Assembly (NCBI RefSeq): GCF_001672895.1
Contig: NZ_LZKP01000183.1
Coordinates: 1-35,021 of the forward strand
Direction: 5' to 3'
Length of the DNA: 35,021 nucleotides
From: Mycobacterium sp. E740
Lineage (GTDB): Bacteria; Actinomycetota; Actinomycetes; Mycobacteriales; Mycobacteriaceae
The notes beneath the pieces are model-generated. The model was given only the letters and a program-made list of their open reading frames with translations. It did not search any database and had not been told where the DNA came from. Every line of letters begins with the position of its first letter. Position 1 is the first letter of the stretch. A program made the position numbers and the translations under genes. Below, piece by piece: positions 1 to 7,027 of the stretch.

Positions 1-69
1 CCGGGCAATGCTCGTCGAGAACGCACGCTGACGGAAGCGCCGGCGTGCGCGAAATGCTGCTACTGAGCG

Positions 70-90
70 GCGTGTCGCGCACCGACACGC
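70..90 (-). terminator. Hairpin downstream of pepN
   Basis: A perfect 8-bp stem (GCGTGTCG / CGACACGC) with a 5-nt loop lies 23 nt after the pepN stop codon. There is no T-tract, which is common for mycobacterial terminators. Position after a stop codon and stem quality are the only support. Confidence 0.5.
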
Positions 91-112
91 ACGCTCGCGC
101 CGAAGCGACGGG

Positions 113-2698
113 TTACGACGCGTCGAAGGCGCGGGCGCGTAGTGCCCGCTCGACGCCGGCGCGGCCTTCGACGACCAGCCGCCGCAGCGGAGGCGGTACC
201 TCCGGGTCTGCCAGGTACCGGTCGGCGGCGGCCAAGCCGTCCTCGCTGACGTCCCACGACGGGTACAGCCCGATGACGACGGTCTGCGCCACCTCGCTGG
301 ACCGCCGCTGCCACACACCTGAGATCGCCTCGAAGTACTTGGCGCGGAACGGCTCCAGCAGCTCATGCTGGCCCGGCTGGACGAACCCGCCGATGATCGA
401 GCGCGCGGTGATGTTGGCCAACGTGTCTTCCTCGATGACCTGCTCCCACGCACCGTCCTTGACTGCGCGCTGCGGACGCGCCGCCGACGCGGCCGCTGCG
501 TGTCGCCTGCCCGCGGCGGTCGGGTCGCGCTCGGCCTCAGCGTCGATGAACGGGGTGTCCGGACCGTCCGAGTCGACGACGCCCGCGGCGGCCAGGGCGG
601 TCACGATGCGCCAACGCAGGTCCGTGTCCACCGCCAGGCCCGCCAGCCCGGCCTCGGCCGGATCCGCGTCGAGCACCGCCTGCAGCACAGCGGTATGCCG
701 GTCCGACAACACCGACCCGCACAGCGCATTGACGTACGCCAGTTGATGATCCGAACCGCCGTCGGAGCCGCGCGCCAGTTCGAGCAGTCGGTCGGCGAAC
801 CCAGGCCAGCCCTGCGACAGCGCCCAGCCCGGTTCCGCATAGGAGTTCAGCGCGGTCTGCGCCTGCAGCAGGAGTCGCTGCAGCACACCGACTTCCGTCT
901 CGGCGTGCACTCCCGCGGTCACGAGGGAGACGAAGTCACGGGCCTTGAGTTCGGCCTCTCGCGTCATCTCCCACGCCGCCGACCACGCCAGCGTGCGCGG
1001 CAGCGGCTCGGCGATGTCGGCGATCCGAGTCAGCACGGTCTGCAGCGAATCGGGGTCCAGTCGCAGCGAGCAGTACGTCAGGTCGTCATCGTTGACCAGA
1101 ATCAGCCTTCCGCGGGAAACCCCTTGCAAGGCAGGCACTTCGGTTACCGGACCATCGACGTCGAGTTCCTCGCGGTGCACCCGGACCAGCTTGCCGGTGC
1201 CGTCGTCGTCATAGACGCCGACCGCCAATCGGTGCACCCTCGTCTCGCCTGCGCCCGGGGCAGCACCGCTCTGGTCGATCGCGAACCGCGTGAAGCGTCC
1301 CTCGGCATCGAGGTCGAATGCGGGCCGCAGCGTGTTGAGGCCGGTCGTCTTGAGCCATTGTCGGCCCCAGCCCGAAAGGTCGCGTCCCGACGCCTTCTCC
1401 AAGGCGCCGAGCAGATCACCGAAGGTGGCGTTGGCGAAGGCGTGGTCGCGGAAGTAGTCGCGCAGCCCGGACAGGAACTCCTCCAGTCCGACGTAGGCGA
1501 CCAACTGCTTGAGCACGCTGGCGCCCTTGGCGTAGGTGATGCCGTCGAAGTTCACCTCGACGGCCGCCAGATCCGGGATGTCGGCGGCCACCGGGTGCGT
1601 CGAGGGCAGCTGATCCTGCCGGTACGCCCACGACTTCTCGACGTTCGCGAACGTCGTCCACGCTTCGGTGTACTCGGTGGCTTCGGCCTGGCACAGCACC
1701 GACGCGAACGTCGCGAAAGACTCGTTGAGCCACAGGTCATCCCACCACTGCATGGTGACGAGGTCGCCGAACCACATGTGCGCCATCTCGTGCAGCACGG
1801 TCTCGGCGCGCCGCTCGTAGGACGCCCGTGTCACCTTGCTGCGAAACACGTAGTCCTCGAGGAACGTCACCGCGCCCGCGTTCTCCATCGCCCCTGCGTT
1901 GAACTCGGGAACGAACAACTGGTCGTACTTGCCAAACGCATATGGGACGCCGAAGTTGTTGTGGTAGAAGCCGAATCCCTGCTTGGTCTCGGTGAACAGC
2001 CGGTCGGCGTCCATGTACTGGGCCAGGGAGCTGCGGCAGAACAGGCCCAGCGGGATGTCACCGTGATCGTCGCTGTAGACGTCGTCCCAACGCGCGTACG
2101 GTCCCGCGATCAGCGCCACCAGATACGTGCTCATCCTGGGCGTGGCGGCGAACGTGTGATGCTTGCCCGCCCCGTGGTCGGAGACCTCGAAGGTGGCGCC
2201 GTTGGACACCACTTCCCAGTGCGACGGCGCGGTCACCGAGACGTCGAAGGCGGCTTTGAGGTCGGGTTGGTCGAAGCACGCGAACATCCGCTTGGCGTCG
2301 GCGGTTTCGAACTGCGAGTACAGGTACACCTCGCCGTCCACCGGATCGACGAAGCGGTGCAGGCCCTCGCCGGTGTTGGAGTAGCGGCAGTCGGCGTCGA
2401 CCACGACGACGTTGTGCGCGGCCAAGCCGGTCAGCGGGATACCGGTGGACTCGTCGTAACCCGACACGTCGATGTCGCGCCCGTTGAGAGTGGCGCTGTG
2501 GACGGTGTCGGCGGCGATGTCGATGTACGTGTCGGCGCCGGGAAGCGCGTCGAACTCGACGGTCGTCGTCGACCGGAAGGTGCGCTCGCCCGGCTTGCCG
2601 CTGCCGTCGGTCAGGTCAAGGATGATGCGGTAACTGTCGACGGTGACGAGCGCGGCGCGTTCGACGGCCTGGTCACGGGTCAGGTTGGGAAGTGCCAC
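113..2698 (-). CDS. pepN: Aminopeptidase N (M1 family zinc metallopeptidase)
   Basis: This 861-residue cytoplasmic enzyme removes N-terminal amino acids from peptides and would finish degradation of Clp products. The M1 hallmarks are all present: the exopeptidase motif GAMEN at residues 269-273, and the zinc site HEMAH at 303-307 with the third ligand Glu326 in NESFA. The length is typical of actinobacterial PepN, with an ERAP1-like C-terminal helical domain after about residue 520. The start is GTG (MALPNLTRDQ), the usual mycobacterial PepN N-terminus; only a weak G-rich Shine-Dalgarno is visible. It follows the DUF732 gene by 25 nt on the same strand, so the two may be co-transcribed. In M. 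tuberculosis the equivalent is Rv2467. Confidence 0.96.
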   Translation of the reverse strand: MALPNLTRDQAVERAALVTVDSYRIILDLTDGSGKPGERTFRSTTTVEFDALPGADTYIDIAADTVHSATLNGRDIDVSGYDESTGIPLTGLAAHNVVVVDADCRYSNTGEGLHRFVDPVDGEVYLYSQFETADAKRMFACFDQPDLKAAFDVSVTAPSHWEVVSNGATFEVSDHGAGKHHTFAATPRMSTYLVALIAGPYARWDDVYSDDHGDIPLGLFCRSSLAQYMDADRLFTETKQGFGFYHNNFGVPYAFGKYDQLFVPEFNAGAMENAGAVTFLEDYVFRSKVTRASYERRAETVLHEMAHMWFGDLVTMQWWDDLWLNESFATFASVLCQAEATEYTEAWTTFANVEKSWAYRQDQLPSTHPVAADIPDLAAVEVNFDGITYAKGASVLKQLVAYVGLEEFLSGLRDYFRDHAFANATFGDLLGALEKASGRDLSGWGRQWLKTTGLNTLRPAFDLDAEGRFTRFAIDQSGAAPGAGETRVHRLAVGVYDDDGTGKLVRVHREELDVDGPVTEVPALQGVSRGRLILVNDDDLTYCSLRLDPDSLQTVLTRIADIAEPLPRTLAWSAAWEMTREAELKARDFVSLVTAGVHAETEVGVLQRLLLQAQTALNSYAEPGWALSQGWPGFADRLLELARGSDGGSDHQLAYVNALCGSVLSDRHTAVLQAVLDADPAEAGLAGLAVDTDLRWRIVTALAAAGVVDSDGPDTPFIDAEAERDPTAAGRRHAAAASAARPQRAVKDGAWEQVIEEDTLANITARSIIGGFVQPGQHELLEPFRAKYFEAISGVWQRRSSEVAQTVVIGLYPSWDVSEDGLAAADRYLADPEVPPPLRRLVVEGRAGVERALRARAFDAS

Positions 2699-2723
2699 GC
2701 ACCCAACCTATCGCCCGCGTGCG

Positions 2724-3104
2724 CTACAGGCCGGGGATGGCCCGTGCCGCGGGCAGCCAGTCCAGCACCGTGCCGTTGCCGATCGACGAGACGGCTTGCG
2801 GGCAGTACATCGAGATCGCGATGCCGGTGAAGAAGGCGGCGATGTCGGGCGAGACGCCGTTGTCGGTCACCCGCGAGTACACGCGGGCGACGTTCTTGCC
2901 GGGCTCGACGAGCATCGGGCACACGGACCGGCCCAGGGCCACGGTGTCCATCGGACTGCTGACAGGCACCCCGGCGTCGGTGAGCGCGGACAGGAACGAG
3001 TCGTCGACCGGATCGGCCTGGGCCGGCGCCGCAACCGTCGTGGCGAGCGCCGCCGCGCCGACGGCAACCACGAGCCCTCGCCGAAGATCAAAGTGTTTGT
3101 TCAC
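2724..3104 (-). CDS. Secreted DUF732 protein
   Basis: This 126-residue protein has a clear Sec signal peptide: basic MNKHFDLRRG, a hydrophobic core, and AQA at about residues 27-29 before the mature start DPVDDSF. The mature part carries the DUF732 pattern (D-x-x-F-L-x-x-L-x-x-x-G, two Cys at about 62 and 101). DUF732 proteins are abundant small exported proteins of mycobacteria with no known function. The start is GTG at 3104, with no good Shine-Dalgarno; a direct repeat overlaps the start (see the 3100-3132 entry). It is divergent from the DsbA-like reductase gene and runs into pepN. Confidence 0.85.
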   Translation of the reverse strand: MNKHFDLRRGLVVAVGAAALATTVAAPAQADPVDDSFLSALTDAGVPVSSPMDTVALGRSVCPMLVEPGKNVARVYSRVTDNGVSPDIAAFFTGIAISMYCPQAVSSIGNGTVLDWLPAARAIPGL

Positions 3105-3132
3105 TTCGGTAACGATTCTTCACTTTGGTCAC
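3100..3132. promoter_or_regulatory. Imperfect direct repeat at the DUF732 start
   Basis: Two 14-mers, TTCACTTCGGTAAC (3100-3113) and TTCACTTTGGTCAC (3119-3132), differ at two positions and have a 19-nt period. The first overlaps the GTG start of the DUF732 gene. They contain GTAAC/GTCAC cores resembling those reported for the response regulator MtrA. The regulator assignment is a guess; the repeat itself is directly visible. Confidence 0.35.
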
Positions 3133-3212
3133 AGCAGCAACTCGGTTGCGTCACCGTTTGCACTCTTAGGCGTTTCTCATCGGAAGGCCGGCAGGGGTAG
3201 CCGCTATGGGCC

Positions 3213-3240
3213 GGGAACACCTGGCACGACACCCCGGTTG
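3213..3240 (+). promoter_or_regulatory. SigH-type promoter for the Rv2466c-like gene
   Basis: A GGGAAC element (3213-3218) and a CGGTT element (3235-3239) are spaced 16 nt apart, matching the SigH/SigE-type ECF pattern GGAAY...GTT. Transcription would start around 3247, giving a leader of about 35 nt before the ATG at 3281. In M. tuberculosis the orthologue Rv2466c is a known SigH-regulon gene induced by thiol oxidation, which supports the reading. Confidence 0.65.
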
Positions 3241-3280
3241 TCAGAATTGATCGTCTGCCACCCGCCCGGAAGGATCCGCC

Positions 3281-3919
3281 ATGCCCGAGAACCCGCAGTC
3301 TGATGTCGCCGGCCGTCCGGCTTCGGTCGCCGATCTCTGGTTCGATCCGCTGTGCCCGTGGTGCTGGATCACGTCGCGCTGGATCCTCGAGGTCGAGAAG
3401 GTGCGCGACATCGAGGTGCACTTCCGGGTGATGAGCCTCGCGGTGCTCAACGAGGGCCGCGATCTGCCCGAGCAGTATCGGGAGGCGATGAAGAGGGCGT
3501 GGGGCCCGGTGCGTGTGGCCATCGCCGCCGAGCAGGCCAACGGCCGCGACATCCTCGGGCCGCTGTACACCGCGATGGGAACCCGTATCCACAACCAGGG
3601 CATCCAGGACTTCGATGTGGTCATCGCCGAATCGTTGGCCGAGGTGGGACTACCGGCCGAGCTCGCCGAGGCCGCAGGCACGGACAGGTACGACGAGGCG
3701 CTGCGGAAGAGCCACCACGAGGGCATGGACGCCGTGGGCGAAGACGTCGGCACGCCCACCATCCACGTCAACGGCGTCGCATTCTTCGGGCCTGTGCTGT
3801 CGAAGATTCCGCGCGGTGAGGAGGCGGGCAAGCTCTGGGATGCGTCGGTGACGTTCGCGTCCTATCCGCACTTCTGGGAGCTCAAGCGCACCCGCACGGA
3901 GCCGCCGCAGTTCGACTGA
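3281..3919 (+). CDS. Mycothiol-dependent DsbA-fold reductase (Rv2466c-like)
   Basis: A 212-residue thioredoxin-fold protein with an inserted helical domain (DsbA / FrnE-like family). The redox motif CPWC is at residues 25-28 in [10 protein letters not shown]. The cis-Pro region appears as GTPTIHVNG at about 163-171. Close similarity in length and sequence to M. tuberculosis Rv2466c, a mycothiol-dependent reductase of the oxidative-stress response, indicates a cytoplasmic role in reducing mycothiol-linked or disulfide substrates. A good Shine-Dalgarno (GGAAGGA) precedes the ATG. It is first in a plus-strand run with rpiB and the Nei glycosylase, behind a SigH-type promoter. There is no signal peptide. 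Confidence 0.9.
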   Translation: MPENPQSDVAGRPASVADLWFDPLCPWCWITSRWILEVEKVRDIEVHFRVMSLAVLNEGRDLPEQYREAMKRAWGPVRVAIAAEQANGRDILGPLYTAMGTRIHNQGIQDFDVVIAESLAEVGLPAELAEAAGTDRYDEALRKSHHEGMDAVGEDVGTPTIHVNGVAFFGPVLSKIPRGEEAGKLWDASVTFASYPHFWELKRTRTEPPQFD

Positions 3920-3945
3920 CCGGGCTCACGGCGCCGTCTGCCACA

Positions 3946-4428
3946 ATGGCCGCCATGCGTGTCTACCTGGGAGCCGACCACGCCGGCTTCGACCTCAAGC
4001 AGGCCATCATCGAGCACCTGCGCAGCGCCGGGCATGAACCGATCGACTGCGGCGCCTTCGTAAACGACCCCGACGACGATTACCCGGCGTTCTGCATCGC
4101 CGCCGCGGAGAAGACGGTGGCCGACCCGGGCAGCCTCGGCATCGTGCTCGGCGGTTCGGGAAACGGTGAGCAGATCGCGGCCAACAAGGTGCCCGGCGCG
4201 AGGTGTGCGTTGGCGTGGAGCGTCGAGACCGCACAATTGGCGCGCGAACACAACAACGCACAGCTGATCGGCATCGGGGGACGGATGCACAGTGAGGCCG
4301 AGGCATTGGCGATCGTCGACGCGTTCTTGAGCGCCGAATGGTCGAAAGCCGAACGGCACCAACGCCGGATCGACATTCTCGCCGAGTACGAGCGCACGCA
4401 CGTCGCGCCCCACGTACCCGGCGCTTAG
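3946..4428 (+). CDS. rpiB: Ribose-5-phosphate isomerase B
   Basis: This enzyme interconverts ribose-5-phosphate and ribulose-5-phosphate in the pentose phosphate pathway. The 160-residue length and sequence are typical of actinobacterial RpiB. Visible landmarks are YLGADHAGFDLK near the N-terminus (substrate-binding Asp-His), GIVLGGSGNGEQIAANKVPGAR (phosphate/anion-hole loop, about residues 66-87) and a C-terminal EYERTHV helix. The start could be ATG 3946 (MAAMRVYLG) or ATG 3955 (MRVYLG); the longer form is chosen because M. tuberculosis RpiB also has a few residues before MRVYLG. It lies 26 nt after the reductase gene and 2 nt before the glycosylase. Confidence 0.95.
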   Translation: MAAMRVYLGADHAGFDLKQAIIEHLRSAGHEPIDCGAFVNDPDDDYPAFCIAAAEKTVADPGSLGIVLGGSGNGEQIAANKVPGARCALAWSVETAQLAREHNNAQLIGIGGRMHSEAEALAIVDAFLSAEWSKAERHQRRIDILAEYERTHVAPHVPGA

Positions 4429-4430
4429 GG

Positions 4431-5225
4431 ATGCCCGAAGGGCACACGCTGCACCGGCTGGCCCGGTTGCACCAGCGCCGCTTCGCCCGCGCGCCGGTGA
4501 TCGTGTCCAGCCCGCAGGGCAGGTTCGCCGACGGCGCCGCGGCGGTCGACGGTCGTGTGCTCAAGAAGGCCACCGCCTGGGGCAAGCATCTCTTCCACCA
4601 CTACGAGGGCGGCCGGGTGGTGCACGTCCATCTCGGTTTGTACGGCACCTTCACCGAGTTGGCGGTCCCGATGCCGCTGCCGGTCGGGCAGGTGCGGATG
4701 CGGATGGTCGGCGCCGACTACGGCACGGACCTCCGGGGGCCGACGGTCTGTGAGGTGCTCGCCGAGCCGGAGATCATCGACGTGATCGAGCGACTCGGTC
4801 CCGACCCGCTGCGCCGGGACGCCGACGCGTCGCTGGCGTGGGCGCGAATCCGCAAGTCCCGCAGGCCGATCGGGGCGCTGCTGATGGACCAGTCGGTGAT
4901 CGCGGGGGTAGGCAACGTGTACCGCAACGAGCTGCTCTTCCGGCACCGCATCGACCCGCACCGGCCGGGGACGCGCATCGACGAAGACGAGTTCGACGCG
5001 ATGTGGGCCGACCTCGTCGCCCTCATGCGAATCGGCTTGCGGCGCGGCAGGATTCACACCATCCGCGCCGAAGACGACCACGGGCTGCCGTCGTACCTGC
5101 CGGGGCGTCCCCGCACTTATGTCTATCGGCGCGCGGGCGAGCCGTGCCGGCTATGCGGGACCGAGATCCGCACCGAGGTGATGGAGGGCCGCAACTTGTT
5201 CTGGTGCCCGACGGACCAGACGTAG
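4431..5225 (+). CDS. nei: Fpg/Nei-family DNA glycosylase-AP lyase
   Basis: A 264-residue base-excision repair enzyme that would remove oxidised bases and cut the abasic site. The start is ATG 4431, because processing exposes the catalytic N-terminus P-E-G-H and the family requires Pro2 and Glu3; reading frames opening further upstream are extensions. The beta-clamp lysine lies in KKATAWGKHLFHH (about residue 52-58). The H2TH region has IGALLMDQSVIAGVGNVYRNE (about 145-165). The C-terminal zinc finger reads CRLC...FWCPTD, so the usual last Cys is Asp. The gene corresponds by position to M. tuberculosis Rv2464c (Nei1). It is 2 nt downstream of rpiB and probably translationally coupled. Confidence 0.92.
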   Translation: MPEGHTLHRLARLHQRRFARAPVIVSSPQGRFADGAAAVDGRVLKKATAWGKHLFHHYEGGRVVHVHLGLYGTFTELAVPMPLPVGQVRMRMVGADYGTDLRGPTVCEVLAEPEIIDVIERLGPDPLRRDADASLAWARIRKSRRPIGALLMDQSVIAGVGNVYRNELLFRHRIDPHRPGTRIDEDEFDAMWADLVALMRIGLRRGRIHTIRAEDDHGLPSYLPGRPRTYVYRRAGEPCRLCGTEIRTEVMEGRNLFWCPTDQT

Positions 5226-5255
5226 CAATCGACCCTGCGGCCAGGGCGCAGAAAT

Positions 5256-5276
5256 GCGGGTGCGTGCCGCACTCGC
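5256..5276. terminator. Bidirectional terminator between convergent genes
   Basis: A 9-bp stem (GCGGGTGCG / CGCACTCGC, one G-T wobble) with a 3-nt loop sits midway between the stop codons of the glycosylase (5225) and the membrane protein (5293). No strong T-tract on either side. Confidence 0.55.
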
Positions 5277-5292
5277 CGCAGAGTCGACGAGA

Positions 5293-6072
5293 TCAGAAGC
5301 CGCCGAAGTCCCCGCCGAAATCGCCGCCGCCCCAGTCGCCGCCGCCGTCCCAGCCGCCGCCGTCCCAACCGCCGCTGTCGCCGCCGAAATCGCCGCCGCC
5401 GTCCTGGCCTTGGTCGAAGCCCTGGTCGTAACCCTGCGCGAAGCCCTGTTCGTAGCCGGTCCCGTGCATGCCCGAGAACAGCGCGTCGAACAGCAGCACC
5501 GAGCCGAGTCCCCACGCGCCTGCGACCAGCGCGGGCTTCCACCACGGCTCGGAGTACCAGCCCGCCGGCACGGGCCGCCCGGCGACGCGGCCGCCGGGGT
5601 AGTAGTTCGGGGTGCGTTCGGACGGTGACGGCGACGCTTCGATCTCGCGGCCCTCGAAGTTGACCTTGCGATCCTCGGTCACCGTGCCTGCGCCCCGCTG
5701 CCCCGCCAGCGTCTCGAGTTCAGGTCCGGGGTCCATGCCCATCGCGATGCGCGCGGCGCGCACGTAGTACAGCCCTTCGACAGCGCTCTCCTTGGCCAGC
5801 AGCGCCTGCTTGGCGGTATTGGCCTGCTCGATCTGGGACCCCGCGGCGGTGTAACGCTCCGACGCGTCGGCCAGCGCCTGCTTGGAGGCGTCGTCGGTTC
5901 CGGTCAGGTTGATCACCTGACCGCCGAGGCGCTCGATGACGCGGCGCGCGTCGGCCTTGGCATCCTCCAGTGAGGCGGCATTACGACGGTCCGAAGCCCG
6001 CATCGCCGCATACGCCACTACGCCCAGAGCGACGATGACCAGGACCACGAGGACGAGCAGTACGCCGTTCAT
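5293..6072 (-). CDS. Membrane protein with coiled region and Gly/Asp/Trp-rich tail
   Basis: The chosen ATG at 6072 gives 259 residues opening with MNGVLLVLVVLVIVALGVVAYAAM, a membrane segment at about 3-25; frames further upstream are low-quality and overlap the GAF gene. Residues 27-130 are charged and helical (EDAKADARRVIERLGG...ASERYTAAGSQIEQANTAKQALLAKE), matching the DUF1542-type proteins annotated in mycobacteria. A second membrane segment is at about 181-199. The tail 207-259 consists of QGF/QGYD repeats followed by GGDFGG/GGWDGG repeats ending in Phe. The family name is a recollection (0.6); function is unknown. It is divergent from the GAF gene and convergent with nei. Confidence 0.82.
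   Translation of the reverse strand: MNGVLLVLVVLVIVALGVVAYAAMRASDRRNAASLEDAKADARRVIERLGGQVINLTGTDDASKQALADASERYTAAGSQIEQANTAKQALLAKESAVEGLYYVRAARIAMGMDPGPELETLAGQRGAGTVTEDRKVNFEGREIEASPSPSERTPNYYPGGRVAGRPVPAGWYSEPWWKPALVAGAWGLGSVLLFDALFSGMHGTGYEQGFAQGYDQGFDQGQDGGGDFGGDSGGWDGGGWDGGGDWGGGDFGGDFGGF
5297..5440 (-). repeat. Low-complexity repeats encoding the GGDFGG/GGWDGG and QGF tail
   Basis: Short degenerate repeats, on the plus strand runs of CCGCCG with AAATC, CCAGT or CCCA insertions, encode alternating Gly-Gly-Asp-Phe and Gly-Gly-Trp-Asp units. Upstream lie four QGF/QGY/QGQ units. The repeat stays in frame, so it is a coding repeat prone to length variation, not a separate element. Confidence 0.7.
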
Positions 6073-6172
6073 GGCGTCCAGCCTACTGACAGGAAAAGCC
6101 GCGGACCGGGTCGGCGAACGCGTGCCCGGTGCCAGTGGCAGCCGGGGGTTACGCGAGCGAAAATAATGCGAC

Positions 6173-6910
6173 ATGCGTACCGTTACCCGCGTGATGGAGT
6201 GGGTGCACGGTTTCGACGATTTCCTCAACCGCCTGCTCGAGGAGTGCGCACGCGACGCCGACGAGGACGTCGAGACCTTCGTCGCCCGCGCCGTCGCAAC
6301 GCAGATGGTCGCCCAACTCAGGTTCTCCGAAAGCCCCGTCCTCGACGAACTGATCACCCACCTCTCGGAAGCAGGGGTGTTCGCAAAGACCGGCATGCCC
6401 GATGTGTCCGCGGTCATCCGCGATCCCGGCCGACTGGCGGCCCTGCGACAGACCGGCCTGCTCGATTCCCCGCCGGACGCGAACTACGACCGGATCACCC
6501 GCGCAGCGGCCGACGCGCTCGACGCCCCGTTCGCCGCACTGTCCCTCGTCGACGTCGATCGGCAGTTCTTCAAGAGTGCGGTCGGGATGGGGGGCAATTC
6601 ACCGGGCGAAAGGCAGACACCACTCGAACGATCCGTATGTCAGTACGCCGTCGCCAATGGCATGACGCTGGTCCTGGAGGACGCCCGCGCCGACCCCACG
6701 TTCAGGAATCACCCGGCTGTGCAGGACGGCACGCTGGTCGCATATCTCGGGGCGCCGCTGATCAACCAGACGGGCGACGCCATCGGCACGCTGTGCGTCT
6801 ACGACACCAAGCCCCGCTCCTGGAGCGCCGGGCACATCCAGGTGCTGACCGACTTTGCCGCGCTCGCGGCGGAACGGATCTTCGGGGCCGGTGCGGCCTG
6901 GCAGCAATGA
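6173..6910 (+). CDS. GAF-domain sensor-like protein
   Basis: This 245-residue soluble protein has an N-terminal helical part (1-75, WVHGFDDFLNRLLEECARDADEDVETFVAR) and a GAF domain at about 83-243: LAALRQTGLLDSPPDANYDRITRAAADALDAPFAALSLVD, then SVCQYAVANGMTLVLEDARADPTF, YLGAPLINQTGDAIGTLCVYD. No kinase, cyclase or DNA-binding output domain follows, so it is a stand-alone GAF protein that may sense a small molecule or modulate a partner. The ligand cannot be inferred. It lies 117 nt upstream of the sugar transferase on the same strand. A GTG at 6191 is an alternative start. Confidence 0.85.
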   Translation: MRTVTRVMEWVHGFDDFLNRLLEECARDADEDVETFVARAVATQMVAQLRFSESPVLDELITHLSEAGVFAKTGMPDVSAVIRDPGRLAALRQTGLLDSPPDANYDRITRAAADALDAPFAALSLVDVDRQFFKSAVGMGGNSPGERQTPLERSVCQYAVANGMTLVLEDARADPTFRNHPAVQDGTLVAYLGAPLINQTGDAIGTLCVYDTKPRSWSAGHIQVLTDFAALAAERIFGAGAAWQQ

Positions 6911-7027
6911 GAGCGTCAGTTACCGGACCCAATTTTTTCTGCCATTTTGTTCGGTCCCACCTTAGACTGGCAATTATTCCACTCCGGCACACCGGGTTGA
7001 GGCGCTGAAAGTCCGAGGGAGACGAGC

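Noticed and set aside
365..2830. 821-residue open frame opposite pepN
   Set aside because: It is a shadow of pepN, which has GAMEN and HExxH-E motifs; no recognisable motif in the antisense translation.
5297..5440. CCG-rich tandem array resembling a microsatellite or CRISPR-like repeat
   Set aside because: The repeats are irregular, have no spacers and stay in frame in the membrane protein gene, encoding its Gly/Asp/Trp tail.
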